Source of the DNA: Gordius sp. MW1
Lineage: Eukaryota; Nematomorpha; Gordioida; Gordea; Gordiidae
Assembly (NCBI GenBank): GCA_964036665.1
Contig: OZ038532.1
Coordinates: 18,999,037-19,063,036, forward strand
Direction of reading: 5' to 3'
Length of the DNA stretch: 64,000 nt
Made by a program: the position numbers and the translations under genes. Shown here one piece after another: positions 46,801 to 57,700 of the stretch. How positions within the stretch are numbered: position 1 is the stretch's first letter; each line of letters begins with the position of its first letter. The notes under the pieces are model-generated. The model was not told the DNA's origin and searched no databases. It was given only the letters and a program-made list of their open reading frames with translations.

Positions 46801-49800
46801 TTCAGTGATTGGTTTCTGATTGCTTTTAAAGCCCACCCCCGCCCTTAGCTCTCTCGCTCTACTTTCATGAACTTTTTTAATTCGTCGAAAATTATACCTA
46901 ATTAGCGTTAACCCAAACTCCAAATTTAAAATTCTTCAAATAAAGCAACGTGTAAATTCATTGCCGGGTGGACGTGTCATGAATACCTTGTTCTTACAGC
47001 ACCAAGATCAATTGGTCAACGCTAATATCTACTATGCAGTGATCGCGATGTACGTAGGCATCGGAATTTTAATAATTCTAGCCAACGTTCTAACGCTGAA
47101 AATAATGATAAAGAATGATCCATTAGCCCCAGGCACAAGACCAGCAGCTCCTAGCTTATCCCTAACAAATTCAACTATGGAAGTAAGATCGAGGGAACAT
47201 GGTTCTAGCCAGGGTTATGTTATGGGTTCGGATGAAAATATTCGCGTTAGAATGTGTGCGAGGAAAGCGAAACGGTCTTTACAGCACTCGAGAGGTGCCT
47301 GGAATAATTCAAAGGCGGCAACTGCTTTTCTTATATCCTTGTCCTGTTCCTACCTAATTCGGGGTATCCCCTACATTTAACGTTAGAAATTTAAAGGGGT
47401 TTATTCAAAATTTAAAAAATTTAATACCCTACCATAACCTTAATTCTAAACTGAAGTTTTTACAATCCACCCCCTCCCAGATCCCTCTATCTTTATAGGT
47501 TTACTTTAAAGCTATTCTTAATTTCTTTAAGTTACTAAATAGTTGTAAATTTTATAAAGTATTTTTAAAACTTCAAATTACTTCAATTGGGTTTAGCTAA
47601 AAATAATAAACTAATCTCAAAAGTAGTTAGATTTGTATTTAAATTTGAGATTTAATAATTATGAGAATGACGATAAATTGCCCTTTTAAAATAATCCTCG
47701 CCTGAAGAACTAATTTGTCATATAAGGCTAAGTATTAAATCGAGGCAGTTGTGAACATTTGGCGTTAAGGTCAGGCTTGGTTGTAAAAATTGCCTTAATA
47801 AAAATTTAATTTTGTTTAAATTATTACAATCTCCTGAAAATCAATTGAAAACAATTATCATTGATAACTTAATTTTTGGTATATTCTACACGTGAGCATT
47901 GTACATTTTGAACTTTAAGCAGTGTGATGATTTCCATTCCAATTGCAATATTAATTTTTTGGAGGTTTTTTTTCTTAAAACAAATAATATTACTAACATA
48001 TAAGACAGTTTTTAGATTAAAGACACAAGATGCAATTCAAAATTGTAATTCCAAAAATTATAATTCAAATTATGCTTTAACATTTGCATGTGATTTAGAA
48101 AATTAGTTAGGCGGTACAATTGATTTTTAATTTTATTTCACAATTTTATTGCATGCTATAATAAATTTATCCATTAAGGCCAGAGAACACAAAAATATTT
48201 TAACGCGAATATTATAAGAACTGATTTATGATTGTTTAAATGTTATTACTAAAATTTGTAAGAAGTTTTAAAAATTATAGCAATTTTATAAAATTTAATT
48301 ATATCAAAGCGACATCGTATCCAGGTTTTGGATTAGGGGGGGGGGGGCAAAACGTAATTTTTTTTAATTTCTAAGGGTTTTACCATTGAAAATTTTTTTT
48401 TCGCCATTTAGGGGGGGCCCCCCCCCCTGGCTACGCCCATGCAAAACGATATTTTAAAACTTATTTCTTCTTGAATCAAAACCAGATTTTACCGTCTTTA
48501 AGTCATAACTCATTTTTCCATTAAACTAATTATATGTTTATAAAAAAATGTCCATTTAAAAAGAAATTTTATCGAGCCTTTTAAATATCGAGATAAAACA
48601 AATAACTAAACTAAGAAATTCGATAATTACTACGATGATAATATAGTTATTTTAAATTTAAAACAAAATTAATTTTAAGTATTTTAAGCCTATTACTAAT
48701 TTTTAACATGTTATTGCTAGTACTGTTCCACTTAAAAATGACGTCATTAATTGATTAATACTTGTATAATAAATCATTTTGCCTATTAGACCTGTATAAT
48801 CTTAAAATTGTACACTATCAATCGTAGATTTCTCGAGGGAAACTTCATTATAAATCATTGATTTGTATATGTTTTTATTGAGTGTAATTAAGGTTCATCG
48901 GGCAAGGGAGTGAGAAGCAATAATAATTTTTTTATATTTTCCCAAAGTTTTAAAAAATATTTAACTGTATAACGTAATATGGGATGGCTGGATTTTATTC
49001 CACACCCCGTGTTCTCGTTGATTCTTAAATCCATGTTTTTCCAACGTTTTAACCTCTTAAAATATCGTATTTATTTCTGAAGAATTATTGAAATTTCCCC
49101 GGAATATTAATTTTCTATACCCTTTAAAGATTCAATCACAAAAAATGTTTTTTTTCCTATTGGGAGCCCTTTTGTGCCAATATTAAGGTTATTGAAAAAT
49201 AAAATTGCTATTTAATAGCAAAAGATAACTGATATTTAATTTAATATTACCCAAATATAATTATTTTTTAATCAATTTAACTTTTAAATATAGATTAATT
49301 AAAAAAGGTACATTGTTCTATATCAACGATTTTCAACATATTTTATAAGGATAATATGTATTTTATATTTTCATATATAATGTTAGAAACAATTAGTAAT
49401 TTTTGTTTTGACAAAAAGTGTACATTTCAAATGCCAGAACAAGTTACATTGATTTGTGTGCTATGGCGTGGCGTGACTTGTTAAAGCACACCGAGGGTTT
49501 CTCTTCTAGTTTCCAAAGTTTATTTAATTAAATCACGACTTCTTGACATGTCCTAAATTTAATTAACTTACTAGACGGACTGAAGCATCACAATTAAGCT
49601 TTAAAATAGGTAATTTTAAAAAAGTAAATTACTTTTTTTAATTTCCTATATTATATGTGGGATTTAATTAATCTGTAGGGGATTATACCTAAGCTTAAGC
49701 CATATTAGCGTGTTATTTGCACCTTTAGTTATTTTATATTTTACCTTGAGCACTTTTAAAGGTTCTGCTGCCCTGTAGGTGTAGCTATTTAATTTAATAA

Positions 49801-52055
49801 ACAGGTTCATTTTGTCAGAAACATTAGCTTAATTGAGATATTAGTAAATGTAATTATAGTAAAAGCCTTTTTTCCCCATAAATATGGTTTTGCTTGTCTT
49901 AGGTAACATGTGAACGTCCTAACATCTAATACATTACGCACGAGCAAAGACGTTTTTAAAAGCTATATATAAGTATGCAAATGTAAAAATTAAACATTAA
50001 AATTAATTTTTGATACAAAATTGACTTATCTAACCAAAACCTTTAAGCCTTTATGATTACATATTAAGATTTTTTATAGTTTTGGCCCCATCCTAAATTA
50101 ATAAAAATATGTTCTTTTTTTATTGTGTAAACTTTCTCAGCTTAGATGTTTAAAATTTTACAATTACTTTACAGAATAAATTAAAAAATTCGGGAAACAT
50201 AAGGAATTATTAAGTATTTTAATTATAAACTCTTTTATATAGGTGCGGGTATGGTGCCACTGTTCATTATAGTAACCTTTTTCGGAGATTCCTACAGCGT
50301 TTATAAGCGCTGCAATTACTACGTGGCTGTGACGTTCTTCAATAACTTAACAGGCTACTGTTGCGCCTATTCCCAATTGGGTATAGCCATAGATCGATTT
50401 AGAGCCATAGTAACTCCGTTCAGAAAAGGATTTACAGCTAAGCAATGCAGGTATGTTAACAAGTTTCAATTTAAACAGAATGTAAATACTATAACTCAGC
50501 TTGCTGACTTTATCATTGATTTTTATTTGGCTAGATGCTTAATACGTATTTATATAAATTTAAGATTTGGCCCATGGCTAACTAACAGAAAATATAATAT
50601 TTAAACCCCTGTTTAGTTACAAATAAAATAAAATAAGTTTGGGCATAATGGTAAGAATGATGATAGAAGTAAGCATCATGAAATTTCCTGCTAAATTAGA
50701 TCTTTCATGATGTATAATATTTTGTCCACCATTGGATATTGTCATCAGTCTAAAGACTTTCACACATGACAATGACTCAATAAATGTTTTATTAAGACTT
50801 ATGTTTAAGATTAGAGTCTAAATTAGCGAAATTATTCAAAAAGTATATATTTTTTATGACTAGAACTTTTTCAAATAATATTTGAGCAATAAATTTTAGC
50901 TTATATACATAAATCACATGTTTGAACAAAAAAATAAAAGGTGGCGTTGCTTGAAGCAAAGTCGATAATTAAAAATATTAATAACACTATTTTTTTTCCA
51001 TTTGTCAATAAAGGCTTGCGATCGCGTTTATATGGCTCCTATCAACCGGTGCCGCGATACCAGCCATGCTAATCCTATATTCCAGAAAATCTCCACTCTT
51101 AGCGGTTCCCAACATCTCCGCCCTTTATCCTAATATAACAATTTCTAGAGCAATCAATCAGCCATTTTGTCAATTTACCCGAACAGAGCATTTGGCTATA
51201 ATTTCGCTACAGACTTCAGCCGGGTGCGGTATCCCGGTGCTAACTTGTTGCATTCTCTACGCCATGATCATAGCTAAGCTCTGGAGTGGAGGCAAGCTTT
51301 CAAATACCAAACACGAGCCAAAATCAACTCTGATACCTTTGTGCGACCGGTCTGCCAAAATACAAGCTAACGGATCTAGAAACTTCCCATCCAAATCGAA
51401 AGGAAAAGTCACTACCATAAGAGATCGAGAAGAAGGGATTGGAGAAGATGACGTATTAGATTACAGGAAGGAAAGCGTGGTTAGTTTTGCGGATCAGCAA
51501 GAGCAGAGGAGGCCTTCAAAGTTAAGCGTCAAAGTGTTGAGCAGGAGAAGTTCTAAAGCTTCATCTACGACAAACAACATTGCCAAACATTTAAACCGAC
51601 AAAACACCGTACTATCGGCCTCAGCTTTGAGACGTAATAGGAATGCGATTAAAATGGTAGTTATCATTTTGCTCCTATATGCCCTGTGTTCGGTGCCTTT
51701 TTACGTTATGACAATCTTGGAAATTGGCTTTACTAACGTTAGAGTTTCATTCCTCTTCGAGCATTTGCACAACGTTCTCATCATGACCGACCATTGGCTT
51801 CACGTCGGGGTATACCTCTATTTCAATGTTTCCTTTCGTCAAGCCTTATACTCGACCCTACTCGCACCGCTAAGACTCTGCGCCCAGTGTTGGTCTGCGC
51901 CATTCCAGTTTTGTACACGCTTCTCAACAAGCCCTCATTTGGATACGTCGATAAGATCACAATACGATACAGTAGGTGTAGAGATGGAAAGCAATAGGAC
52001 CAAAATTTATAAATTGAGTGACTCAACTATATACAAAAATGTTGATACAGCTTAA
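40690..52055 (+). CDS. Class-A-like G-protein-coupled receptor with alternative first coding exons
   Basis: Exon 1a (40690-40870) or exon 1b (46979-47363), then exon 2 (50243-50450) and exon 3 (51014-52055), give predicted proteins of 476 or 544 residues. Each first exon ends in phase 1 and rebuilds a Gly codon with exon 2; the exon 2/3 junction (phase 2) rebuilds an Arg. Features: TM1 and early TM2 in exon 1; the rest of TM2, the TM3 Cys (KRCNYY) and AIDRFRAI in place of DRY in exon 2; TM4, an extracellular-loop-2 Cys (PFCQF), TM5, a third intracellular loop of over 100 residues, TM6 (YALCSVPFYV) and TM7 (GVYLYFNVSFRQAL) in exon 3. TM7 lacks Asn-Pro of NPxxY. Ligand unknown. Alternatively, one first exon may be the relic of a tandem duplicate. 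Confidence 0.9.
42370..42715. repeat. Dispersed repeat fragment in GPCR intron
   Basis: CGAGCCCATAAATTGCATAGCAATTAATAA at 42373-42402 is the inverse of a segment near 2385-2415 of the nested element, so both derive from one dispersed family. The rest, up to the MITE at 42727, holds purine-rich runs (GGGTGGTGGGAAGAGGAGAG). Confidence 0.5.
42727..42928. mobile_element. hAT MITE with TTTAGTCGACTAAA core motifs (copy 1)
   Basis: The right end, inverted, reads TAGTGTTGTGAAAACGGCTGG; the left end reads GAGTGTTGAAAAACGGCTG. A perfect 8-bp duplication GTGTTTAC flanks it (42719-42726, 42929-42936). The palindrome TTTAGTCGACTAAA occurs in both halves. Confidence 0.93.
42937..43080. mobile_element. Partial copy of the TTTAGTCGACTAAA MITE
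   Basis: AAAGGTCGACCAAACAAAACCCAGCCCTTTTTACAACACTA at 43041-43081 is the right end of the family. The left part is diverged (TTAGTCGGCCTTTAGGCTTGGTCG). Confidence 0.7.
43284..43486. mobile_element. hAT MITE with TTTAGTCGACTAAA core motifs (copy 2)
   Basis: Ends TAGTGTTGTAAAAGCGGCTGG and, inverted, TAATGTTGTAAAAACGGCTGG with the perfect 8-bp duplication CCTAGGAC (43276-43283, 43487-43494). Same family as 42727-42928, about 560 bp away. Confidence 0.93.
43757..43985. mobile_element. Possible MITE with telomere-like interior
   Basis: GAATGTCTACTAATGTCTATGAATA on the left and AATGCATTTTCGTAGACATTTATTTG on the right flank a GGTTAGGGTTTGGGTTAGG interior. Related motifs lie at 24660-24870. Ends are not fixed. 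Confidence 0.45.
45424..45500 (+). pseudogene. Possible BED zinc-finger fragment (hAT)
   Basis: One plus frame reads GDCKFCKKNIKGKLKW, similar to the CX2C half of BED zinc fingers. It lies between a pyrimidine/AG stretch and GTAAAT, so chance exon-like signals are possible. Two copies of AGAGGCGGGCTATCCT follow at 45640 and 45678. No histidine half is seen. Confidence 0.3.
46979..47363 (+). CDS. GPCR exon 1b (long first intracellular loop)
   Basis: ATG at 46979, 128 codons plus one base to a weak donor G|GTATCC. TM1 is residues about 18-41 (YAVIAMYVGIGILIILANVL), then a basic, Ser/Pro-rich loop of about 65-70 residues and TM2 start TAFLISLSCSYLIRG, aligning with FIVSLSTSYFITG of exon 1a. It could also be internal to an unseen longer transcript. 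Confidence 0.82.
48313..48441. mobile_element. Decayed CATGGGCGTAGCCAGG element in GPCR intron
   Basis: The right end is the exact inverse of CATGGGCGTAGCCAGG; the left is decayed (CATCGTATCCAGG). Flanking 8-mers CAAAGCGA and CAAAACGA match at 7 of 8. It has the same G-run/C-run interior as 35367-35655. Confidence 0.8.
50243..50450 (+). CDS. GPCR exon 2 (TM2-TM3)
   Basis: Acceptor TTATATAG|GT, donor CAG|GTATGT (strong). Encodes AGMVPLFIIVTFFGDSY, KRCNYYVAVTFF, then AIDRFRAIVTPFRKGFTAKQC. DRF replaces the usual DRY at the end of TM3. Confidence 0.92.
51014..52055 (+). CDS. GPCR exon 3 (TM4 to C-terminus)
   Basis: The acceptor after a T-rich tract, AATAAAG|G, completes an Arg codon, then LAIAFIWLLSTGAAIPAM (TM4). 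The exon continues through TM5, a long basic loop with RRSSKASSTTNNIAKHLNRQ, TM6 and TM7 to TAA at 52053-52055. The C-terminal tail has Cys residues (CAQCW) after TM7 that could be palmitoylated. Confidence 0.93.
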
Positions 52056-52283
52056 TAGCCTCATATTTAAGATTTCGTGGCTTTAGCTATATGATATAAT
52101 AGTATCTAAAGGATGTTTCGACTGGCTTGGTTAGATTTAGAAAAGAATTGCACCCCCTCCGTTTAAGTATATTTTGTAACCTATGTGCAACCAATTGTCT
52201 ATTGTTGAGTAAGATGAAAATATATAAATGTATTATATGTGGCGCGGTTATTAGACCTCAAATTTTTATCATTAACTTTAAGA

Positions 52284-52289
52284 AATAAA
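52284..52289 (+). promoter_or_regulatory. Candidate poly-A signal of GPCR gene
   Basis: First AATAAA on the plus strand after the stop at 52055, about 230 nt downstream. Confidence 0.45.
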
Positions 52290-54127
52290 GAAATATTATA
52301 TGAAAATTTTAAGGTTATATGGTACCCCGTTTTAATATTATTAAATACGGACTAATTTTTGAAGATCAACAAATTTACAACTCCTTAAGTTTATTTGATT
52401 TTATTAATTGTCAAACTTTCTTTAAAAAGTTATCGCTGAAAAATTATGTTAACTTATTAAATGAAAGCAACTTTACAAATGCATTCTTACTAACTTTAAG
52501 AATCAAATAACTGAGATATGAATTCATCCAAAGTCTATAGGCTAATTACATATTCAATATTTAAGCTTTTGTCGTAGATAGAGAGTATATTTCTGCAGGC
52601 GCGTGGGCAGGATATTCTCAAGGGGGAGGAACTATTTAAAAAAATTTTCGACACTTTTATTTATAATGTAACAAAAATAAACTTCGCGTACTATATATGC
52701 GAAACTTCAAGGCACTATATAACCAGCTTTGGAAAAATCTCATCTCTTCAGCAATCAGAGCATTTACTATCGCTTATACACCTTAAAAGAGGACATGGAC
52801 CTCATAGAAGCTATTCAACTGGCAGAAAATATTGTCATTTATTTAAAATTAAAGACACGTTGACTAAAAGTTTCGTCAAATTTTTAATGGCGGAATTTAA
52901 AGCTATGAGTTTGATCTCATCAATATTATTGTTTAAAACAATAAGTGTGAGTGTGACAATTGCATCTTCATCATTGGACAAATTCAAAATATCATCTAAA
53001 AATTATCCTAGTTGGACTTAAATTTAAATTTGTATATCTATATATATATAGGATAAGATAGATAACATAAATTTTATTTGTCAATGCTCATTGCTTAATT
53101 TTGTTTAAAATTGGCTATGTAATCACAATATTTATAACAATTCACATATTTAAGAAACCAATTACTACTACTAAATATATCAACATAAAAGGCTAAGCCA
53201 CTTACTAGCAGGGTGTGGTGTTTTCAGGGAAAAAAATCTTCTATACAAACTCATTTTATAATTTAAAATCAAATGCGGAAAAAATTTTATAATGGGGGTG
53301 CAAGCTTTTAGTCAAAAATTAAATTACAAAAATGAAATGTATAGATTATATTTTTAGGTCCTTATAGGTGTCTTAAAACCTTTTATGCAACTAATCTATA
53401 ATAATTAACGCATTTAAATTAGTTAATAAAAAATTTAAATTTTGGCCAAGAGAAAGGAAACGTCCCACTTTCCACAGCCTTGGCTACGCGTCCGAATATT
53501 TCTTAAAATACAATAGCCCTAATGCCAGGTTCGGCTTAAACTTCTCAAGATGTAATTAAGCATAGATCCAACGCTACTAAGTTAATATCTATGGGCCTAG
53601 TCAGTGGAAGGGAGGGGCGGCTGCCACCCTCTAAATCCAAAAATTATGTAAAATTTAATATAATTATGATTTAAATTAAAAAAATTATTATTTGCCAATC
53701 CTGCTTAAGCCCAGATTAATATCCTTAAATTCTGTCAAATATTATGTGTAGCATGTATATTTACAAAAGCAGCAAAATTAAGGAAACGACCTAAGATAGG
53801 TTTTTGTAAATGACTAAGTTTAGACCCTGATAAAAATTGTTAAATTAAAAAACTCCCAACAAAACCTTAACGGACAACTTAGTTTAACGTTTTTAACAAA
53901 TAACAACATATTATGATACAAACATTTCTAAACAAATATAAAGATTAAGGTGATGTGGTGTTGACTGATTTTCAAGCATTGGGGCTTCATCTTCGGAGAA
54001 TCGCTATTCACGCGCAAAAGGGCATGATATTGCTTTATCGGATTATTACCGATTAAAGCATCCTTCGGGGAGTGTTTTGATTGTTTGTACGGTTATAAAT
54101 AATGCCTGAGATTCGTTTGTCAGAAAT
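52290..54127. other. Intergenic region between convergent genes
   Basis: No gene recognised. GGCGCGTGGGCAGGATATTCTCAAGGGGGAGG at 52600-52632 and GGGCCTAGTCAGTGGAAGGGAGGGGCGGCTGCC at 53594-53626 look like decayed ends of the CATGGGCGTAGCCAGG family. An ATG-less open stretch at 52755-53020 has no recognised similarity. Confidence 0.4.
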
Positions 54128-54730
54128 TTACACAAAAAAGCGATTCTTAATGTATCCCCAAACCAGGCGAATCAAGTAAACGGCTATGAGAGGCAGGGGT
54201 GTCATCATAGAACAAGCCACTGGTACTGCGATAGCTAAATCGGCTTCGGGTTGAGGATAGACGCTCCACAACAAGACCATAGCAATACCGGCGTTTTGTA
54301 AACCCGTCTCAATAGCTACCGTTATTCGAGCCGGACCTGGTATACAAGAAGTGATATTTTGAGTCGGCCTGCCGTGCTCTGGGCTAAGACCACCCTCCGC
54401 TTCGTGGTGGTGAAGTTTGGTTACTTCTAAATCTACCGATCCATTTTCTCGGGATGTTTGACCGTTTTTAAGATAGGTTACAGCTAAATTGGAAGGTGCG
54501 GAAGTCTGTGTATTGAGTGCATTAATGCTTCCCGTGCTCGAAATTTTGGAGCGAGGTCTAGGAGCAGATTCTAGGAATAATTCTTTGAGCCGACCCGCAA
54601 ATAAGGTGGGAAAGGTGGTGGCCAACAGGCGCAAAGTCATGTTAAAGGCGAGGCAAGCCACGTAACCCAACACAAAACCGGTCCAGGGTAGAGCGAGGCC
54701 GGCCAACAGAAGATTTCGCGTTTCTAATAC
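54128..54730 (-). CDS. SLC10-like exon 4 (C-terminus)
   Basis: Acceptor TTTTTAAG|GTA, then VLETRNLLLAGLALPW, VLGYVACLAF, a hydrophilic loop of about 85 residues (SAPRPRSKISST...), then ARITVAIETGLQNAGIA, LLWSVYPQ and a final membrane segment. TAA at 54128-54130. Confidence 0.93.
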   Translation of the reverse strand, partial: VLETRNLLLAGLALPWTGFVLGYVACLAFNMTLRLLATTFPTLFAGRLKELFLESAPRPRSKISSTGSINALNTQTSAPSNLAVTYLKNGQTSRENGSVDLEVTKLHHHEAEGGLSPEHGRPTQNITSCIPGPARITVAIETGLQNAGIAMVLLWSVYPQPEADLAIAVPVACSMMTPLPLIAVYLIRLVWGYIKNRFFV

Positions 54731-57700
54731 CTTAAAAATTAAAGCACAAAAGATCAAGTTATTGTATAACGATCGAAAATTAATGGTTAAGCCCATTTCA
54801 ATAAAGTCAAAATCTTAATAGAATATGCAAAAATAACTAAAAAATATCAGCAAGTATTAATGGTCGGTTCGCTGTCTTACCTTAAATATGTACAAGTTGG
54901 CCACTATACCAATCACAACGACGACAATTATCATGCAAACGGTAAAAGGTTTAACCCAACGGGCAAGTTTATGGGCTAGGGTTGGCCTGTATTTCAGTAA
55001 TAACATGCCCAACACGGGTGGTAGAGTTCCGTATAACAGGGAAGTTATTATACGAACGTAGGGTATTTTAACGACTCGCCTTTCATTAGTGACAGTAATG
55101 AGGGTAGTAGAGGCGGTTGTATGGATTAGAGGAGGAAATACCCTAGGACCCAGCAGCGCGAACCAACTAGGCATAGAAGCTAAATATATGTGTAACTTTT
55201 AATTAAATGTTAATATTTTATAATATGTATATTTTTATATTTGTAAAATGTCAATATAATACACCCAAATACAATAAGGGCTATTTTAATTTTCACATGC
55301 CGCCATAAATTCGTTTTTTGGACAAAAGTTAGAAGAAATAAGCAAAGTGGAAATTAGGCAAGTTTTAATAAATTGAATATTAATACTATTAATATGATAA
55401 TTTATACCAGATCCTACCTTAAATTTGAAAAGTCCAAACAATCAGACATATCAGACATGATCTAAAAACTCGCTAAAATGTATTTCATGACAATAATTTG
55501 TGTGGCCTGTAGAAAAAATTCATGATTGAAGTTATGAAATACCAAGGGCGTTGTCAAAAACTAAATTGAAGGAAGGGGGGGACTAATTATTTATAACATT
55601 TTTTAACAAATATAATAACATTTATGGGTTTGAGGACGACATGCCCCTCCGGCTCATCACTTGAATTAATAATATTATATTTTTATACGGTCTTACTCAA
55701 ATAATAAAAATGAATTTATAAAAATTAATTAGGGTCTTCTCTTAATCTTTGCAAAAATGTTGGAAAATATATCTAATAGCTTTGCAAAGTATTCATGGCA
55801 CTATAGTTGTTAAATTGCTAAGTAGCTTCAACTAAAAACGCGAGCACGAACACTAGCTGGGTAATATGCTAGTTTAACACAATGAGTGCTAGCTGCTCGG
55901 TGCAATAGTTTTAACAGTAGCACGTAAAAATGCTCGAGAGGTTAGTCGAAGCAGCCAAATCTGTTAAAAAATTTAGGAGGAGCTCGAGCAGTAAATTCGA
56001 GCAGATAGTAGATTGAATTGCTACTAGTTAAAATTACAATTTTAATCATATTATATATCATAAATAAATTAAGAACTTTGCCCCCCCCCCTTATTTTTTA
56101 CCCTCTTTCTTACCAAAGGGGGGGGGGGTGTTTTGCCCGTCCTTATTTTTTATCCTCTTTCTCACCGAGGGGAGATGAAGGGGGGGGGGGGTGTTTTGCC
56201 CCCCCCCTTATTTTTTACCCTCTTTCTCAGATGGGGGGGGGGGGGTGTTTTGCCCCCCCCCCCCTTATTTTTTACCCTCTTTCTTACCAGATGGGAGATG
56301 GGGGGGGGGGTGTGTTTTGCCCCCCCCCCCTTATTTTTTATCCTCTTTCTCACCAGAGGGGAGATGGGGGGGGGGTGTTTTGCCCCCCCCTTTTTTATCC
56401 TCTTTCTTACCGCCCCCCCCCCCTTATTTTTTATCCTCTTTCTCACCAGAGGGGAGATGGGGGGGGGTGCTTTGCCCCCCTCCCCCGTATTTTTTATCTC
56501 TCTTTTTCACGGGTGCCCCCCCCTGGTAAGAAAAAGAGTAAAAAATAAGGTTAGGGGGCAAAACTGTCTCTGGTGAGAAAGAGGGTAAAAAATAAGGGGG
56601 TGGGGGCAAAACATCCCCCTCCCATCTGATGAGAAAGAGGATAAAAAATACGGCCATCTGGTAAGATAGAGGGTAAAAAATAGGGGGGGGGCAAAACACC
56701 CCCCCCCCCCCATCTCCCCTCTGGTGAGAAAGAGGATAAAAAATAAAAGGGGGGGGGGCAAAACACCCCCCCCCCCCCCCATCTGCCCCCCCCCATCTCC
56801 CCTCTGGTGAGAAAGAAGATAAAAAATAAGGGGGGGGGGAAGAAATAGGGTAAAAAATAAGGGGGGGGGGCAAAGTTCTTTATTTATTTATGATATATAA
56901 TATGATTAAAATTGTAATTTTAACAAGTAGCAATTCAATCTACTATCTGCTTGAATTTACTGCTCGCTCCTCCTAAATCTTTTAACAGATTTGGCTGCTT
57001 CGACTAACCTCGAGCATTTTTACGTGCTACTGTTAAAACTACTGCACCGAGCAGCTAGCACTCATTGTGTTAAACTACTAGCATATTACCCAGCTAGTGT
57101 TCGTGCTCGAGCATAGCACATAGTTAGCATTGCCAAAGTTAGCAATTTAACAACTCTACATGGCACTTCGATAACACTCATCAAACCGTGTAAAAAATAA
57201 CCCAAATGGATTATATTCACAGTCAGTCTGTTAGCGAATAAAGTAAGAATATTTTTTCAAATACCCCACATCAGCTTTATTTTATAAATATCGCCTAATA
57301 TATTCGTTGAGGATCGAAATGGCCTGTAATGATAAAATGATTCACTTGTCGCATTTACCGAAAGTGCCTAACGTGTTGACGAAAGTCATGCATATGCTAA
57401 GTAACAGGTCTCCGCCCAGCATGTAAGTCCACAAATTGCTAGAACCTCCACCTGGACAACAACCGACTAGGAAGAGGCTGAATCTATTGGTTGGGTTGAG
57501 GTTAAGCAATATACCGTACCCATAGGCAATCTTTAATTTACAATATTAAAAGTTAATACATCTTATTCCAGGTATACATTGCCTAGTTTATTTTTCAACT
57601 TGATTATGTGTTTTTTTTTAAGAGTTATATAAAAAACCAGTTATATATCGCTTTATGAAATTCTTGACACTATATAGGGTAAATTTGCAATGATTTATTG

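Noticed and set aside
47924..48106. 60-codon plus-strand frame in the GPCR intron
   Set aside because: Low-complexity Asn/Ile-rich chance frame with no matching phase to the receptor exons.
52755..53020. ATG-less open stretch in the intergenic region after the GPCR
   Set aside because: No motif recognised on either strand, no clear splice sites, and a likely decayed element end lies nearby.
56018..56873. Long open frames on both strands rich in Pro, Gly and Phe
   Set aside because: They are read from an inverted minisatellite of G/C runs with no codon structure, in the middle of a hAT-like element.
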